Shown: positions 1 through 9,314 of the stretch, in pieces
Position numbering within the stretch: position 1 is the stretch's first letter
How the letters are laid out: the number at the start of each line of letters is the position of its first letter
Virus record (IMG/VR): IMGVR_UViG_3300036398_000090
Coordinates: 1-30,059 of that record
DNA: 30,059 nt
Source of the DNA: a virus
Strand: one strand, 5' to 3'
The notes under the pieces: generated by a model
What the model was told of the DNA's origin: nothing
The model's database searches: none
What the model saw: the letters and a program-made list of their open reading frames with translations, nothing else
Made by a program: the position numbers and the translations under genes

Positions 1-664
1 CATTATTAGTCTTTGCTTTAATGTGGATGAATTACTTTATCCAGAAGAAAAAACAATTCGTGGAGTAGATTCTGGTTCACCTTATGAAATTACTTACAAG
101 CCAACTAAAGACATCAAAAATGATTATTCCGCTGATGTTCGCTATGGCATGCTTGCTGGTCTTAACCCAGCACAAGGTCTTATCTTTATGCTTCAAGCAC
201 TTGGAGGAAAACTCATCAGCCGAGATATGGCTATGAGGGAACTACCATTTACTGTTAACGTTACACAAGAATTAGAAAAGATTGAAATTGAAGAGATGCG
301 TTCAGCACTCCTTGGTTCACTTACGGCATACACACAAGCAATTCCACAAATGGCTACTCAAGGTCAGGATGCTTCAGAGGTAGTTCGTAAGATTGCTGCG
401 GTAATAAAGGCTCGTCAAAAGGGACAAGCATTAGAGGACGCAATAGAAGAAACCTTTGCTCCGCAGCAGCAAGTTCCTCCTGCTGGTGCACCAACTAATG
501 CGGTTGAGCAAATGTCCCCTGCTCCCGCTGGCTCGCCAGCAGGAGGTTCTCCAATGCCAGAGCAACCACAAGCAAGACCAGATTTACAAACAATGCTTTC
601 AAGTCTTTCTGGTGATGGACGAGGACAAGCAGCCGTAAGAACAACTAGAGAACGAGCAATCTAA
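1..664 (+). CDS. Phage portal protein, C-terminal part (5' end outside window)
   Basis: The reading frame is open to the left edge, so the GTG at 23 is probably not the true start and the gene is 5'-truncated. The visible part (about 220 aa) holds a motif around YGMLAGLNPAQGL, then LQALGGKLISRDMAMRELPF, a helical EIEEMRSALLGSLTAYTQAI segment and a Pro/Gln/Ala-rich tail ending RERAI. From memory this matches the C-terminal stem/crown region of actinophage portal proteins (phage ID, KIA..I..RQKG, PE/PP-rich tail). The portal is the dodecameric ring at the capsid vertex through which DNA is packaged and ejected. Position fits: large virion genes, scaffold and capsid follow on the same strand. 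The family call rests on remembered similarity and context; there is no catalytic motif to check. Confidence 0.72.
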   Translation, partial: IISLCFNVDELLYPEEKTIRGVDSGSPYEITYKPTKDIKNDYSADVRYGMLAGLNPAQGLIFMLQALGGKLISRDMAMRELPFTVNVTQELEKIEIEEMRSALLGSLTAYTQAIPQMATQGQDASEVVRKIAAVIKARQKGQALEDAIEETFAPQQQVPPAGAPTNAVEQMSPAPAGSPAGGSPMPEQPQARPDLQTMLSSLSGDGRGQAAVRTTRERAI

Positions 665-674
665 GGAGTAAATC

Positions 675-896
675 ATGGCAGCACGTAAACGTAAAGTGCG
701 TACTGTTGATGACAATTATTCAAAATTAGATGAATACGCAATTAGTCTGCATGAGTATTATAAGTCTTTACGTAAGGCTGGTTTTTCTGTAGAAAATGCA
801 TTATGGTTATTGGCATCAAAAGAATCGCATCCTGATTGGATGCAAGAAGTCACAATGGATGACATTAGAAATCATATTGAAGAAGAAGAGGATTAG
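675..896 (+). CDS. Small hypothetical protein downstream of portal
   Basis: 73 aa, unrecognised. ATG at 675 has a good Shine-Dalgarno (AAGGAG at 663-668), which overlaps the portal stop. The N-terminus is very basic (AARKRKVR) and the C-terminus very acidic (EEEED), so the charge is strongly polarised. The middle is predicted helical (LDEYAISLHEYYKSLRKAGF, then ENALWLLASK). No Cys, signal peptide or membrane segment is visible. It lies between portal and a Pro-rich protein in a tightly packed virion operon, so a role in head assembly or as a minor virion part is plausible, but only by position. Confidence 0.7.
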   Translation: MAARKRKVRTVDDNYSKLDEYAISLHEYYKSLRKAGFSVENALWLLASKESHPDWMQEVTMDDIRNHIEEEED

Positions 897-898
897 AA

Positions 899-1321
899 AT
901 GGTTGAAAGAAGAGGCGGCTATCGACAGCCTAGTAATCCAGCACCAGTTTCAGGTCCTAGTGCGCTATCACAGCGCACAGATGGTGGACCTACACAACCT
1001 GCTCAATATATTTCTGGACTCCCTTATGGACAAGGACAGGCAACATATGACCAACAAACTTCTGCTCCTATGGCTGGTAGAAATACCGCGGAACCAACAT
1101 TGCAGTTCCCAGAACCAACTCCACTTATGGCTCCAACCGAGCGTCCAGATGAACCAGTAACTGCTGGAATTAATTCTGGACCTGGACCAGGTTCTGAAGT
1201 TATGATGGACCGCCCTAATCAGTCTTATACACTTGCACAGACTTTACAACAACTTATCAAGTATGACCCAAGTGGAGATACTGAAATGATTTACAGAGCA
1301 TTAGTTGATGAAGGATACTAA
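899..1321 (+). CDS. Proline/glycine-rich hypothetical virion-region protein
   Basis: 140 aa, not recognised. The first about 100 residues are low complexity and rich in Pro, Gly, Gln, Ser and Thr (for example PTQPAQYISGLPYGQGQ), so probably disordered. The last about 35 residues (SYTLAQTLQQLIKYDPSGDT onward) look like a short helical domain. The ATG at 899 follows the previous stop by 2 nt. The stop overlaps the next start in a TAATG junction, which suggests translational coupling to the 1691-aa gene. A disordered linker or assembly factor is possible; no function can be assigned. Confidence 0.68.
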   Translation: MVERRGGYRQPSNPAPVSGPSALSQRTDGGPTQPAQYISGLPYGQGQATYDQQTSAPMAGRNTAEPTLQFPEPTPLMAPTERPDEPVTAGINSGPGPGSEVMMDRPNQSYTLAQTLQQLIKYDPSGDTEMIYRALVDEGY

Positions 1322-4300
1322 TGGCTTACAAAGTAAACTATGTCGTTGCAAAGACGAGTCCCAATCTTTATGCTGCTGCACAACAGGGTAACTTAAATCC
1401 AGAACAGACAACTCAACTAGAACAGTTTAGTTGGACTATTCAAAAAAATAAAAATTTAATGACGCTTCCTGTAGAAGATGCTCGTAAAGAGTTTTTTAAA
1501 CTAGAGACAGATGCACAGGATAAGATTAAGTTTCTTTATCCAGATGCTACATATGCTCAAGAAGCAGACACATTTAGCGACAACGTTGTTGGCGCATTAA
1601 AAGCAACTGGTAAGATAGCAGCAAGCCCGCTTATTGGTTTGTTTAAAGGTCTTACTGCGTGGACACGTATTATTAATACTCCATACCTTATGTCACGTCA
1701 GGCTGCACAAGGCGAAGGTTTTTTTAACAAGCAAACATTTACTGATGCTTGGGATGGTCGCCGTGTTTATGACAACGGTGCACTAGATGAAACTATTAAG
1801 TATTTTGGTGAAGAGCGTGTAAACGTAGCAAAAGGAATCCTTTCTGGATTAAAACCTGGAGAGATTGTTGCTACTGGTGGAGAAGTAACGCAAAAAATGC
1901 TTGATGCTTTACAAGAAGCATATAACGAGCCAGAGAAGTTTAAGCAGGTAATGGATGGCGTTAAGTACGCACAAGTTTCACCTGGTCGCGACATCTTACG
2001 TATGTTTGATACAAAGCCAACAAACGCAAGTTTGCAACAAGATTACATTGATGGCAAAACAAAATTTGCTTCTGGTGCTATTGATTTTATTTATCAGTTA
2101 GCAATTGACCCACTAACATATTTAACATTTGGTGGTTCTGCTCTTCTTAAGCGTGGAGACAAACTTGCTGCTATTGTGCAGAAGCACGGTACTGATGGTG
2201 TACGTCAAATTTTTGCAACTGAACCAGATGTTGTAAAACTATGGGACGGACTTGGTTCGGAAATTAAACGTCTTAAGGATGCTCCAGATACAGCAGCACG
2301 CTCTGTTGTTATCCGCGATATTAAAACAAACTTTCCTGCCTACAATAACGATGAAGCAATTAAGTTGCTTGAACGTAATGATATTACAGATGCTAAATCT
2401 GCGCTTGGATACTTTGAACAAGTAGAAAACGTACCTCTATTTCTTTCTGGTCGTGTTGATGGTATTCAATACTTCCGTAATGGTGTGGCTACTGCACGTA
2501 GCCAACGCCGTTTAGGTGAAGGTATGGGTCGCTGGCTAGATAGAGAACTTAACTACACTGGTCGCACAACAAAAGAAATTGCTGCAGATGGTGAAGACGC
2601 ATTTAAAACCTTATCTACATTAGGTAAAGAAGGCGAACTATTTGCTGAAAACATTGATGACATTAAAAAGTTTTACAAAGGTATGTCACGTAGGGAAAAA
2701 TTAGCCCAGCGTTTTGCACGCAGTCCACAAGGTGGCGTAATTCTTCTTGGAGAAGATGCCTACAAGACTGCAGATAATTTCCGTGCCGTAGCACGTCAAG
2801 TATTGCCACGCGATTTGGCTGATTTTATGACACAGAAGTTTATTGCTGCTGATGCAAATGACCAAGTTGTCATTATGCGTAATATGTATGTTGGTATTAT
2901 GCAGCGTTTTGGTCTTGATGGTCATCCAGATGGTAAAAAACTTATGGAAGAAATTCTCAAGTCTAAGTTTGGTGACAAAGAAGGCTTGTCTATTGTTTCT
3001 AAACTAGAAGTTAACCCAGCGTTTATTGATGAAGTCGGTAAAGTCGGTCTTAAAACAGAAGATGATGTACTTAAATATGAGTCATCTGGAATTATTCACC
3101 CATTTCAAGAGGCTGGTGCTATTGGTTCTCTCAATTACATTGAGATTGCACAAATGGCAGGTCGAATTAAAAGTAAGAAAAACCTTATTGGTGCAATGGG
3201 TGGGGCAACACAGTTAAAAATTGCAGATGATTTTGTAAACGCATGGTCTGTTCTCACTTTGTTCCCACGATTGGGTATCCGAAGTGCAATTGATGAAGGC
3301 TTTATGTTCCTTCTTACTGCACCTGGAAGAGAAGTATTTGACCTTGCGCTTCGCAGGGGACATCGTTTAGGTAAAATGGCTACTGCTTATACTGGTAGCA
3401 AAACAGCAGAGCCGCTTCGTCAAGGATTAAAGAAATGGCTAGGCGGAACACGTACATCTGAAACGCTAACACTTGCTGACCGCGCTTCTAAGCGAGCAAA
3501 AATTGCTAAAGAGCAAGGCATTAGCGAAGATATGGTTCGCAGTCTTGATGTTGCATTTGGTATGGCAGAAGATGCATCAATGCCATTCCGTAAAGGTGCT
3601 GATGACCTAGAGGCTGACTTAATTGTTGAAGGATTAGCGCATAGCGCACACCTTCTTAACTCTGCTACACGTTCTATGGCTGGTGCTGCTAGCATTACAG
3701 GTAAGTTTGAACGTGAAATTGTAGAAGAACTTATTGACCCTAACAACTATGACATGATGCTCAAGGACCTTGATGCAGTATCTGGTCGTGGTGGTCAGGC
3801 TATATCTACCACTGACCTAGCAGATGCAAGAATCTTTGGTGGTCGCGGAGTAGCAACGGTTCACTTTGAAAACTGGATTAAGCGTTTCTATGGAAATGCT
3901 AAGTCACTAGATGGTGATGATGGTGCTCGTTTATTTGACCCTTCAACTAACTTTCTTGCTAACAATGGACTTAGAACTGCTGCTGATTTTCGTAAGGCTA
4001 AAGATGAAGCCCTTGCTGCTATCGGCATACGCCGCAATACTGAACTTATTGAAGAAATTGGCGAAGATGGTGTTAAGTTACTTAAGCCAAGTTCTAGTTA
4101 TGTTGTTGTTGACGCTAAGGCTGTCAAAGAGTTTATTCAAATGTCATCTCGCAGCAGCGAACTTGGGCAACGTGGCGTTAGCCAAGTAGATATTGTTGTT
4201 GACCAAGTTGACCGCATACTTCTTGACCTATACTCAACATTCCACGGTTCTGCTACTAAGTTTAATGATAAATTATTTGATGCCGTTAAGTCACGTCATA

Positions 4301-6396
4301 CACAATTGGTAGATGAAGAAACTAAAAGTCTAATACCTATTGCTGATAAGTGGCACAAGTCTACTAAGGCTCTTACATTTGAAGACTTTGAAAAGGCTAC
4401 GCAGGGATTTCAGCCTAAGGGTAAGATGTTTACATCTTTGCGCATTGAAGGTTTAACTGATGATGCAGAAAGCGTGCTTTCAAAGTATGGAAATCGTGCA
4501 TTTGAATTAATGGACCGTCAAGTTACTGCGGCTTTCCGTCAGCCAGCAGTAATGTTAGGCTATGTGCGTATTAGAAAGAACCTTATGGTTCTTCAAAAAG
4601 AAGAAACCGCTAAAGCAGTCAAGCGTGCAATTGCTGACTTAGGCGATAATCCACCTAAGTGGAAGATTCAAGCAGCAACAGAGAACGCTACTGAACTTGT
4701 AGTTCGTAGATACGTACAGATTGCTACACAGCAGGCTGCAGATACAGTACTTAAGTTTGCAGATAACCCATCTATTCGTTCTAACTTTGCTCTTGCACAG
4801 CGTAACGTAAGCCGATTTTATCGTGCTACAGAAGACTTCCATCGCCGTATTTATCGTATGCGTGATGTGCCACTACGTGTTGCATATCGTATTCGCTTGA
4901 TGCATCTTGGATTAGATTCATCTGGATTCATTCATAATGACGCTAAGGGCGACCCATATGTAATGATGCCTATGGATAACGTAATCTTTAAGACTGTTGA
5001 CAGTACAGTGCGTACACTTACTGGCAATGGTGCTTTCCAGCAGCCTATCTTTAATGACTTTACTATGAAATTAAAGTTGGCTAACCCATCATTTAGCCCC
5101 GATGCTGGTCTGCCTACATTGAGTGGACCTATTTCAGCATTAGGTGTTATTACAATGAAGGCTTTGCTTGGTCAAACTGGTGCAAGAGGCGAATTAATTG
5201 GTGAAGAACTAGACAACCTTGCACTTGGTAATATCGGCGAAGGCATAGATATTGTTCGTGCAGTTGTCCCTGCATCAGTGCAAAAGGCTTGGACTATTCT
5301 TAACAAAGATGAAAAGAATCGTCAACAGGCTACCGCTGCCATGGCAGCAATTGCATACAATGCATCTCAGGGACGCGGTCTTGACCCTAATGCTACAGAA
5401 GCAGAGAAGTATGAATACTTAAAGCAGATTCGCATATCTGCTCACAACATTATTGCTATGCGTGCAGTTCTTGGATTCTTATCACCGCTTGCTCCATCTA
5501 TGCAAGAAAGCATTGGAGTTCCAGACTACTTAAAGGATGTTGGAATTACAGGACTACGTCCTGAGTTCTATGACCTAGTCAATGGTGTTATGAAAACATA
5601 CAATGGTGATGTTCAAGACCCATACGAGATGGCACTTGCTACGTTTGTAGGCAAGAACCCAGGCAAGTTAGTCTATACAGTAGCCCGTGATGAGAAACAA
5701 ACTAATACAGTTATTCAAAAGACCAAGGAACTAAAAACTTGGGCTATTAAAAATAAAAGTATGATTAAAACATATGGTGAAGCAGCCTTTATCTTGGCTC
5801 CATATGTAGGTGAGTTTGATGCTGCTACTTATGCTTGGCTAGAAGCAGCAGAGTTTATCAAAGATAAAGATGTAGAAAAGTATCTTACAGATGTTTTAGT
5901 ATCAGGCGATAAGCAGGCTTACTACGATATTGGTCGTTTAGAACGTGAGGCTCTTAATAATACATTTAGTATCTCTGAACGTAAAGCACTTATACAGCGT
6001 TCTACTAACCAACGTGCAGCACTTAAGGCTTCCAACCCATTGCTTGAAGCAGCACTTACTGCTGGTGGTAATGAGGTAGCCTCAGAAGAACGCATGCTTG
6101 TTAGTATGGAAGAGATGTTGTCTAATATTCAAATTGACCTTCCTAAAGAATCACGTATGAAAATGTTAAATGTAACATCACAAGTTCGTGAGTTTATTAA
6201 TTTCTCACTTGATTCTACTGCACGTCAAACAAGTAACTTCTCTGCTTTAAAGCGTGAACGCAGAGAACAGATTGAAGCAATGATTCAAGACCTATCAATT
6301 GGTGACCTTATGCTTAAAGAAGCCAATCGTGCAATCTTTCGTGCGATTCTTAATTACTATTCCCGTGACACATATGTCGCAATACCGAGAGGATAA
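1321..6396 (+). CDS. Very large (1691 aa) putative internal virion / ejection protein
   Basis: This single uninterrupted frame is the largest gene of the window. The ATG at 1321 overlaps the upstream stop (TAATG). The sequence is mostly helical and charged. A hydrophobic Ala/Gly/Ile stretch near residues 95-120 (ALKATGKIAASPLIGLFKGL) could interact with membrane, and further Ala/Gly-rich amphipathic stretches occur, for example around residues 640-700 and 1270-1300. I see no polymerase, protease or lysozyme motif. It lies between portal and scaffold/capsid, and no tape-measure gene is visible elsewhere in the window, so I infer a virion-internal protein ejected with DNA, analogous in role to the big T7/N4 internal proteins. 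It could instead be a polyvalent protein carrying several undetected domains. Confidence 0.6.
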   Translation: MAYKVNYVVAKTSPNLYAAAQQGNLNPEQTTQLEQFSWTIQKNKNLMTLPVEDARKEFFKLETDAQDKIKFLYPDATYAQEADTFSDNVVGALKATGKIAASPLIGLFKGLTAWTRIINTPYLMSRQAAQGEGFFNKQTFTDAWDGRRVYDNGALDETIKYFGEERVNVAKGILSGLKPGEIVATGGEVTQKMLDALQEAYNEPEKFKQVMDGVKYAQVSPGRDILRMFDTKPTNASLQQDYIDGKTKFASGAIDFIYQLAIDPLTYLTFGGSALLKRGDKLAAIVQKHGTDGVRQIFATEPDVVKLWDGLGSEIKRLKDAPDTAARSVVIRDIKTNFPAYNNDEAIKLLERNDITDAKSALGYFEQVENVPLFLSGRVDGIQYFRNGVATARSQRRLGEGMGRWLDRELNYTGRTTKEIAADGEDAFKTLSTLGKEGELFAENIDDIKKFYKGMSRREKLAQRFARSPQGGVILLGEDAYKTADNFRAVARQVLPRDLADFMTQKFIAADANDQVVIMRNMYVGIMQRFGLDGHPDGKKLMEEILKSKFGDKEGLSIVSKLEVNPAFIDEVGKVGLKTEDDVLKYESSGIIHPFQEAGAIGSLNYIEIAQMAGRIKSKKNLIGAMGGATQLKIADDFVNAWSVLTLFPRLGIRSAIDEGFMFLLTAPGREVFDLALRRGHRLGKMATAYTGSKTAEPLRQGLKKWLGGTRTSETLTLADRASKRAKIAKEQGISEDMVRSLDVAFGMAEDASMPFRKGADDLEADLIVEGLAHSAHLLNSATRSMAGAASITGKFEREIVEELIDPNNYDMMLKDLDAVSGRGGQAISTTDLADARIFGGRGVATVHFENWIKRFYGNAKSLDGDDGARLFDPSTNFLANNGLRTAADFRKAKDEALAAIGIRRNTELIEEIGEDGVKLLKPSSSYVVVDAKAVKEFIQMSSRSSELGQRGVSQVDIVVDQVDRILLDLYSTFHGSATKFNDKLFDAVKSRHTQLVDEETKSLIPIADKWHKSTKALTFEDFEKATQGFQPKGKMFTSLRIEGLTDDAESVLSKYGNRAFELMDRQVTAAFRQPAVMLGYVRIRKNLMVLQKEETAKAVKRAIADLGDNPPKWKIQAATENATELVVRRYVQIATQQAADTVLKFADNPSIRSNFALAQRNVSRFYRATEDFHRRIYRMRDVPLRVAYRIRLMHLGLDSSGFIHNDAKGDPYVMMPMDNVIFKTVDSTVRTLTGNGAFQQPIFNDFTMKLKLANPSFSPDAGLPTLSGPISALGVITMKALLGQTGARGELIGEELDNLALGNIGEGIDIVRAVVPASVQKAWTILNKDEKNRQQATAAMAAIAYNASQGRGLDPNATEAEKYEYLKQIRISAHNIIAMRAVLGFLSPLAPSMQESIGVPDYLKDVGITGLRPEFYDLVNGVMKTYNGDVQDPYEMALATFVGKNPGKLVYTVARDEKQTNTVIQKTKELKTWAIKNKSMIKTYGEAAFILAPYVGEFDAATYAWLEAAEFIKDKDVEKYLTDVLVSGDKQAYYDIGRLEREALNNTFSISERKALIQRSTNQRAALKASNPLLEAALTAGGNEVASEERMLVSMEEMLSNIQIDLPKESRMKMLNVTSQVREFINFSLDSTARQTSNFSALKRERREQIEAMIQDLSIGDLMLKEANRAIFRAILNYYSRDTYVAIPRG

Positions 6397-6398
6397 CA

Positions 6399-7868
6399 AT
6401 GGCTGAACAACCAAAGAACTCGCGCATTGTACAAATTATTAACTTTGGCGTTGATAAGCGTATTCCACTTGGTGTTGTTAATCAAGTCATTGACAAAAAT
6501 ACAGGTTATCTTATTGGTTATATGCGTGGCGATAAGTTCTATCAACTTAATACTGATGCTGCTGAAGTAGATGCTGCTCTTGTTCAAGAAGAACAAAGAG
6601 TTACAACAGAAAGAAAAAAGGCTGAAGTTCTACAAGAACAAACAGACCCATTCTTTAAACCATTTACTGATATGAAACTTGGCGTAACCGTTGACCCTGA
6701 AACAGGTAAAACAAAGGTTATGAACAAGGATGGTGAAGTATTTATCTACGTAGGTCCTGCTAAAAATAAACCTGCACCACGTGGTAGTTATCTTAAAACA
6801 CAAGGTATGGAAAAAGATAACAAAATAGATGTTATTAATAATTTTGATACCATTCGTAAAAATATAATTAACGATGCAACTGCTACACCTGGTGGTATAG
6901 ATGCATTGTTTGAAAAGTTATACAAGAATGGTTCACTTTCTGAAGAAACATATAAGTCAAAGAATATATCAGCAGATGATTTTAATACAGGTTTGCTATA
7001 TACTGTTCGTAAGTTTTCAATTGAAACAGTAGACAAGTACACAATTGATGGTGTTAAAAAGCCAATGGAGTTTGGCGAATACTTATCAATGGGCTTTAAG
7101 GCTGCTAAACCAACAAGCAAAACTGCATATGAATCAATTGTTACTAAGCGTCAAGACGCAGCAGAAGATGCTGACCAGTTCTTTATGGCTAATGTAGGGC
7201 GCAATGCTACTAAAGAAGAAGAGAACGCATATTATGAATTACTTCGTGATGCAGAAAAGAAAGCAGTTCAGTCTGTTACTACTAAGTATGACGCTGAAGG
7301 TAACAGGATGGGTAGTACTCAGACTGGTGAACTTATGTCTGACTTGGACAAAACCTTACTCCTTGGCAAGGTTGCTGGAAAGGCTATTCAAAACAGCGAT
7401 ATCAATACATTGCTCAGTGCTGGAGGCTCGGCGGCTAAAGATGTAAACTCTATTCTTGCATACGCTAAGAACTATGGAGTCGTCCTTACTAAAGAACAGG
7501 CTATAAGTTATGTAGCAACTAACCTTAAAAAGGGTCAGAACGTAGATGCAACTAGAGCAAAGATTTTACAGATTGCTAAGTCACAACCACAGTATGCTGC
7601 TATTGCAGACAAGATTACAAATGATGTAAGTGTCAAGGAACTTGCTGGTAATTATATTTACCAGAAGGCACAGACACTTGAACTTAATATGGATGCTATT
7701 GATGTATTCGATAAAGATATTCAAGATGGTTTAACTGGCAACCTATCTATGACAGATTTCAACAAAAGACTACGCAAGAACTCTGCATGGGCTAATACAA
7801 AGAACGCTAAAGAAGAAGCCGCTAACTATGCGACTGACATTCTTAAGTCGTTCGGATTGATGGGATAA
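6399..7868 (+). CDS. Putative virion structural protein, 489 aa
   Basis: Unrecognised. ATG at 6399 with SD GAGAGGA (6387-6393) inside the end of the previous gene. The N-terminus (IVQIINFGVDKRIPLGVVNQ) looks like a small beta domain. A Lys/Glu-rich helix near residues 60-80 follows, then an alpha-rich body with many Ala/Lys/Asn, ending KSFGLMG. It has no signal peptide, TM segment or Cys cluster. It lies between the 1691-aa protein and a 443-aa coiled-coil protein, and the three may form one functional unit such as an internal core or ejection apparatus. That grouping is positional inference only. It ends in a TAATG overlap with the next gene. Confidence 0.6.
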   Translation: MAEQPKNSRIVQIINFGVDKRIPLGVVNQVIDKNTGYLIGYMRGDKFYQLNTDAAEVDAALVQEEQRVTTERKKAEVLQEQTDPFFKPFTDMKLGVTVDPETGKTKVMNKDGEVFIYVGPAKNKPAPRGSYLKTQGMEKDNKIDVINNFDTIRKNIINDATATPGGIDALFEKLYKNGSLSEETYKSKNISADDFNTGLLYTVRKFSIETVDKYTIDGVKKPMEFGEYLSMGFKAAKPTSKTAYESIVTKRQDAAEDADQFFMANVGRNATKEEENAYYELLRDAEKKAVQSVTTKYDAEGNRMGSTQTGELMSDLDKTLLLGKVAGKAIQNSDINTLLSAGGSAAKDVNSILAYAKNYGVVLTKEQAISYVATNLKKGQNVDATRAKILQIAKSQPQYAAIADKITNDVSVKELAGNYIYQKAQTLELNMDAIDVFDKDIQDGLTGNLSMTDFNKRLRKNSAWANTKNAKEEAANYATDILKSFGLMG

Positions 7869-9199
7869 TGGCTGACACATCAAAGCAGGAAATAGCAGCA
7901 GCAAAAAGGGCTGCAGAGGCAAAGAAAGCAGCAGATGCAAAAAAAATAGCAGACGCTAAAGCAAAAGCAAATGCTGCAGAAAAGGCTAAAGAAAAAGCCG
8001 CAAACGTAAAACTACTTGCGCAAGCCCAAGCATTGCTTGCTAAACAAAAGGCTACACTTGCTTCTCTTGAAAAGTCACAAGCAGAAACTAAAAAGTTTTT
8101 AACAGAACCAGGCATGCCTTTGCCATCAAGTTTTAAGCCTTATATTAATGTTACACCTGCACCATCTGACCAGCAGATTGGACCAATGATTGGTCCTAAT
8201 TTAGGACGCGATGCTGCATATGCTATGGGCGCAGGAATAAAACTAACTCCAGAACAACAGACTGCTGCAGAAGCATTTAATGTTAGTAAGGGTTTGAATC
8301 CTGATGGAACTAAACCTGTTGAGAAAAAAGAAATTACCAAAGAAACACGCGATGCATATGCATTGCTCGAAGCAGCCTTTAAAGAATATGGACTAGACAG
8401 TTTAGTTCCTATCATTCGTCAATATATGGAAGATGACCTTGGACCAGAGCAGGCTAAACTTAAACTTAGAAGTGAACCTGTTTATAAGCAAAGATTTAAA
8501 GGTAATGAATTAAGACTTGGTAAAGGTCTTAATGCTCTTAGTGAAGTAGACTATCTTGAACTTGAAAATGATTATAGCGAAACACTTAGGTCATATGGTT
8601 TAGCAGATTACTTTGGTACAGTAACAGATGCCAGTAGTCGTCTTGCTCGTCAGCAAAAAATGGCTGATGTTATTGGTAATAACATATCAGCACTAGAGTT
8701 TAAAGACCGCATTAAGACAGTAGTTACACGTGTAAATATGGCAGATGCAAATGTCAAGAGTGAACTTAAGGCTTTTTATAATATTACTGATACTGATTTA
8801 ATTAAGTATTTTTTAAATCCAGCAGAAGGTTCTGATAGATTAAAAGAGAAAGTAACTGCTGCTGAAATTAGTGCAGCATCTATTACTCAGGGGCTTGGTC
8901 AAACAAGCCTTGGCACAGCAGAAGAACTTGCTCGCCTTGGTATTGATAGAGCGGAGGCACTTGCTGGCTATGCAAAGATTGCTGAATATTTACCTACATC
9001 AGAAAAACTTAGTTCTATTTATAAAGAACAAGGCATTACATACAATAAAGCAACAGGTGAAGAAGAAGAATTTAAGGGATTGGCTTCTGCTAAGCGCAAA
9101 CGTGAACGTTTGAAGGAAAGCGAAACATCTACTTTTGCTGGTTCATCTGGAACATCGCAATTAAGTCTTAAAAATAAGACGACTGCGGGACAAATCTAA
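7868..9199 (+). CDS. Putative virion protein with N-terminal Ala/Lys coiled coil, 443 aa
   Basis: The first about 65 residues are almost entirely Ala, Lys, Glu, Asp and Gln (AAAKRAAEAKKAADAKKIAD), a long single helix or coiled coil. After a Pro-containing linker (about 80-105) comes a folded alpha-helical domain. It includes EAAFKEYGLDSLVPIIRQYM, a YKQRFKGNELR stretch, DYLELENDYSETLRSYGLAD and later ASITQGLGQTSLGTAEELAR. I recall similar helical stretches (Y..L...Y...L...GLP) in virion proteins of other phages but cannot name a family. The ATG overlaps the upstream stop (TAATG). The gene ends just before the structured leader at 9201, so it closes a transcription or translation unit. Confidence 0.6.
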   Translation: MADTSKQEIAAAKRAAEAKKAADAKKIADAKAKANAAEKAKEKAANVKLLAQAQALLAKQKATLASLEKSQAETKKFLTEPGMPLPSSFKPYINVTPAPSDQQIGPMIGPNLGRDAAYAMGAGIKLTPEQQTAAEAFNVSKGLNPDGTKPVEKKEITKETRDAYALLEAAFKEYGLDSLVPIIRQYMEDDLGPEQAKLKLRSEPVYKQRFKGNELRLGKGLNALSEVDYLELENDYSETLRSYGLADYFGTVTDASSRLARQQKMADVIGNNISALEFKDRIKTVVTRVNMADANVKSELKAFYNITDTDLIKYFLNPAEGSDRLKEKVTAAEISAASITQGLGQTSLGTAEELARLGIDRAEALAGYAKIAEYLPTSEKLSSIYKEQGITYNKATGEEEEFKGLASAKRKRERLKESETSTFAGSSGTSQLSLKNKTTAGQI

Positions 9200-9200
9200 A

Positions 9201-9312
9201 ATCCTATCGGACCCACCAGCCCCGATAGCGTAGAAGACTGGTAGTAAGAGCCAGACTAGTTCCCCGACTAGAACCTGAGGCTTGCGATTCAAACGAATAG
9301 AAGGGTGGGTTG
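9201..9312 (+). promoter_or_regulatory. Structured 5' leader upstream of scaffold gene (candidate cis-regulatory RNA)
   Basis: This is the longest non-coding gap of the rightward block. Seen directly: hairpin 1 CTATCGG (9204-9210) / CCGATAG (9222-9228), 7 perfect pairs with an 11-nt loop; hairpin 2 CTGG (9238-9241) / CCAG (9251-9254); hairpin 3 CTAGT/ACTAG around a TCCCCG loop (about 9256-9271); hairpin 4 ATTC-AAAC-GAAT (9287-9298). The loop of hairpin 1 (ACCCACC, 9211-9217) is perfectly complementary to GGTGGGT at 9304-9310, which overlaps the end of the scaffold SD (AAGGG, 9301-9305). A pseudoknot would therefore occlude the ribosome binding site. I see no convincing -35/-10 pair. The function is inferred; it could instead be a transcript-processing or early-packaging element. 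Confidence 0.55.
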
Positions 9313-9314
9313 CT

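Noticed and set aside
3420-3746. 108-aa antisense frame inside the 1691-aa gene
   Set aside because: No SD, Ser/Arg-rich random composition, fully inside an uninterrupted gene.
9280-9300. tRNA T-arm-like sequence (GCGATTCAAACGAAT)
   Set aside because: The TTCAAAC resembles a T-loop, but flanking bases do not form a 5-bp T-stem, and no anticodon arm or acceptor stem can be built around it.
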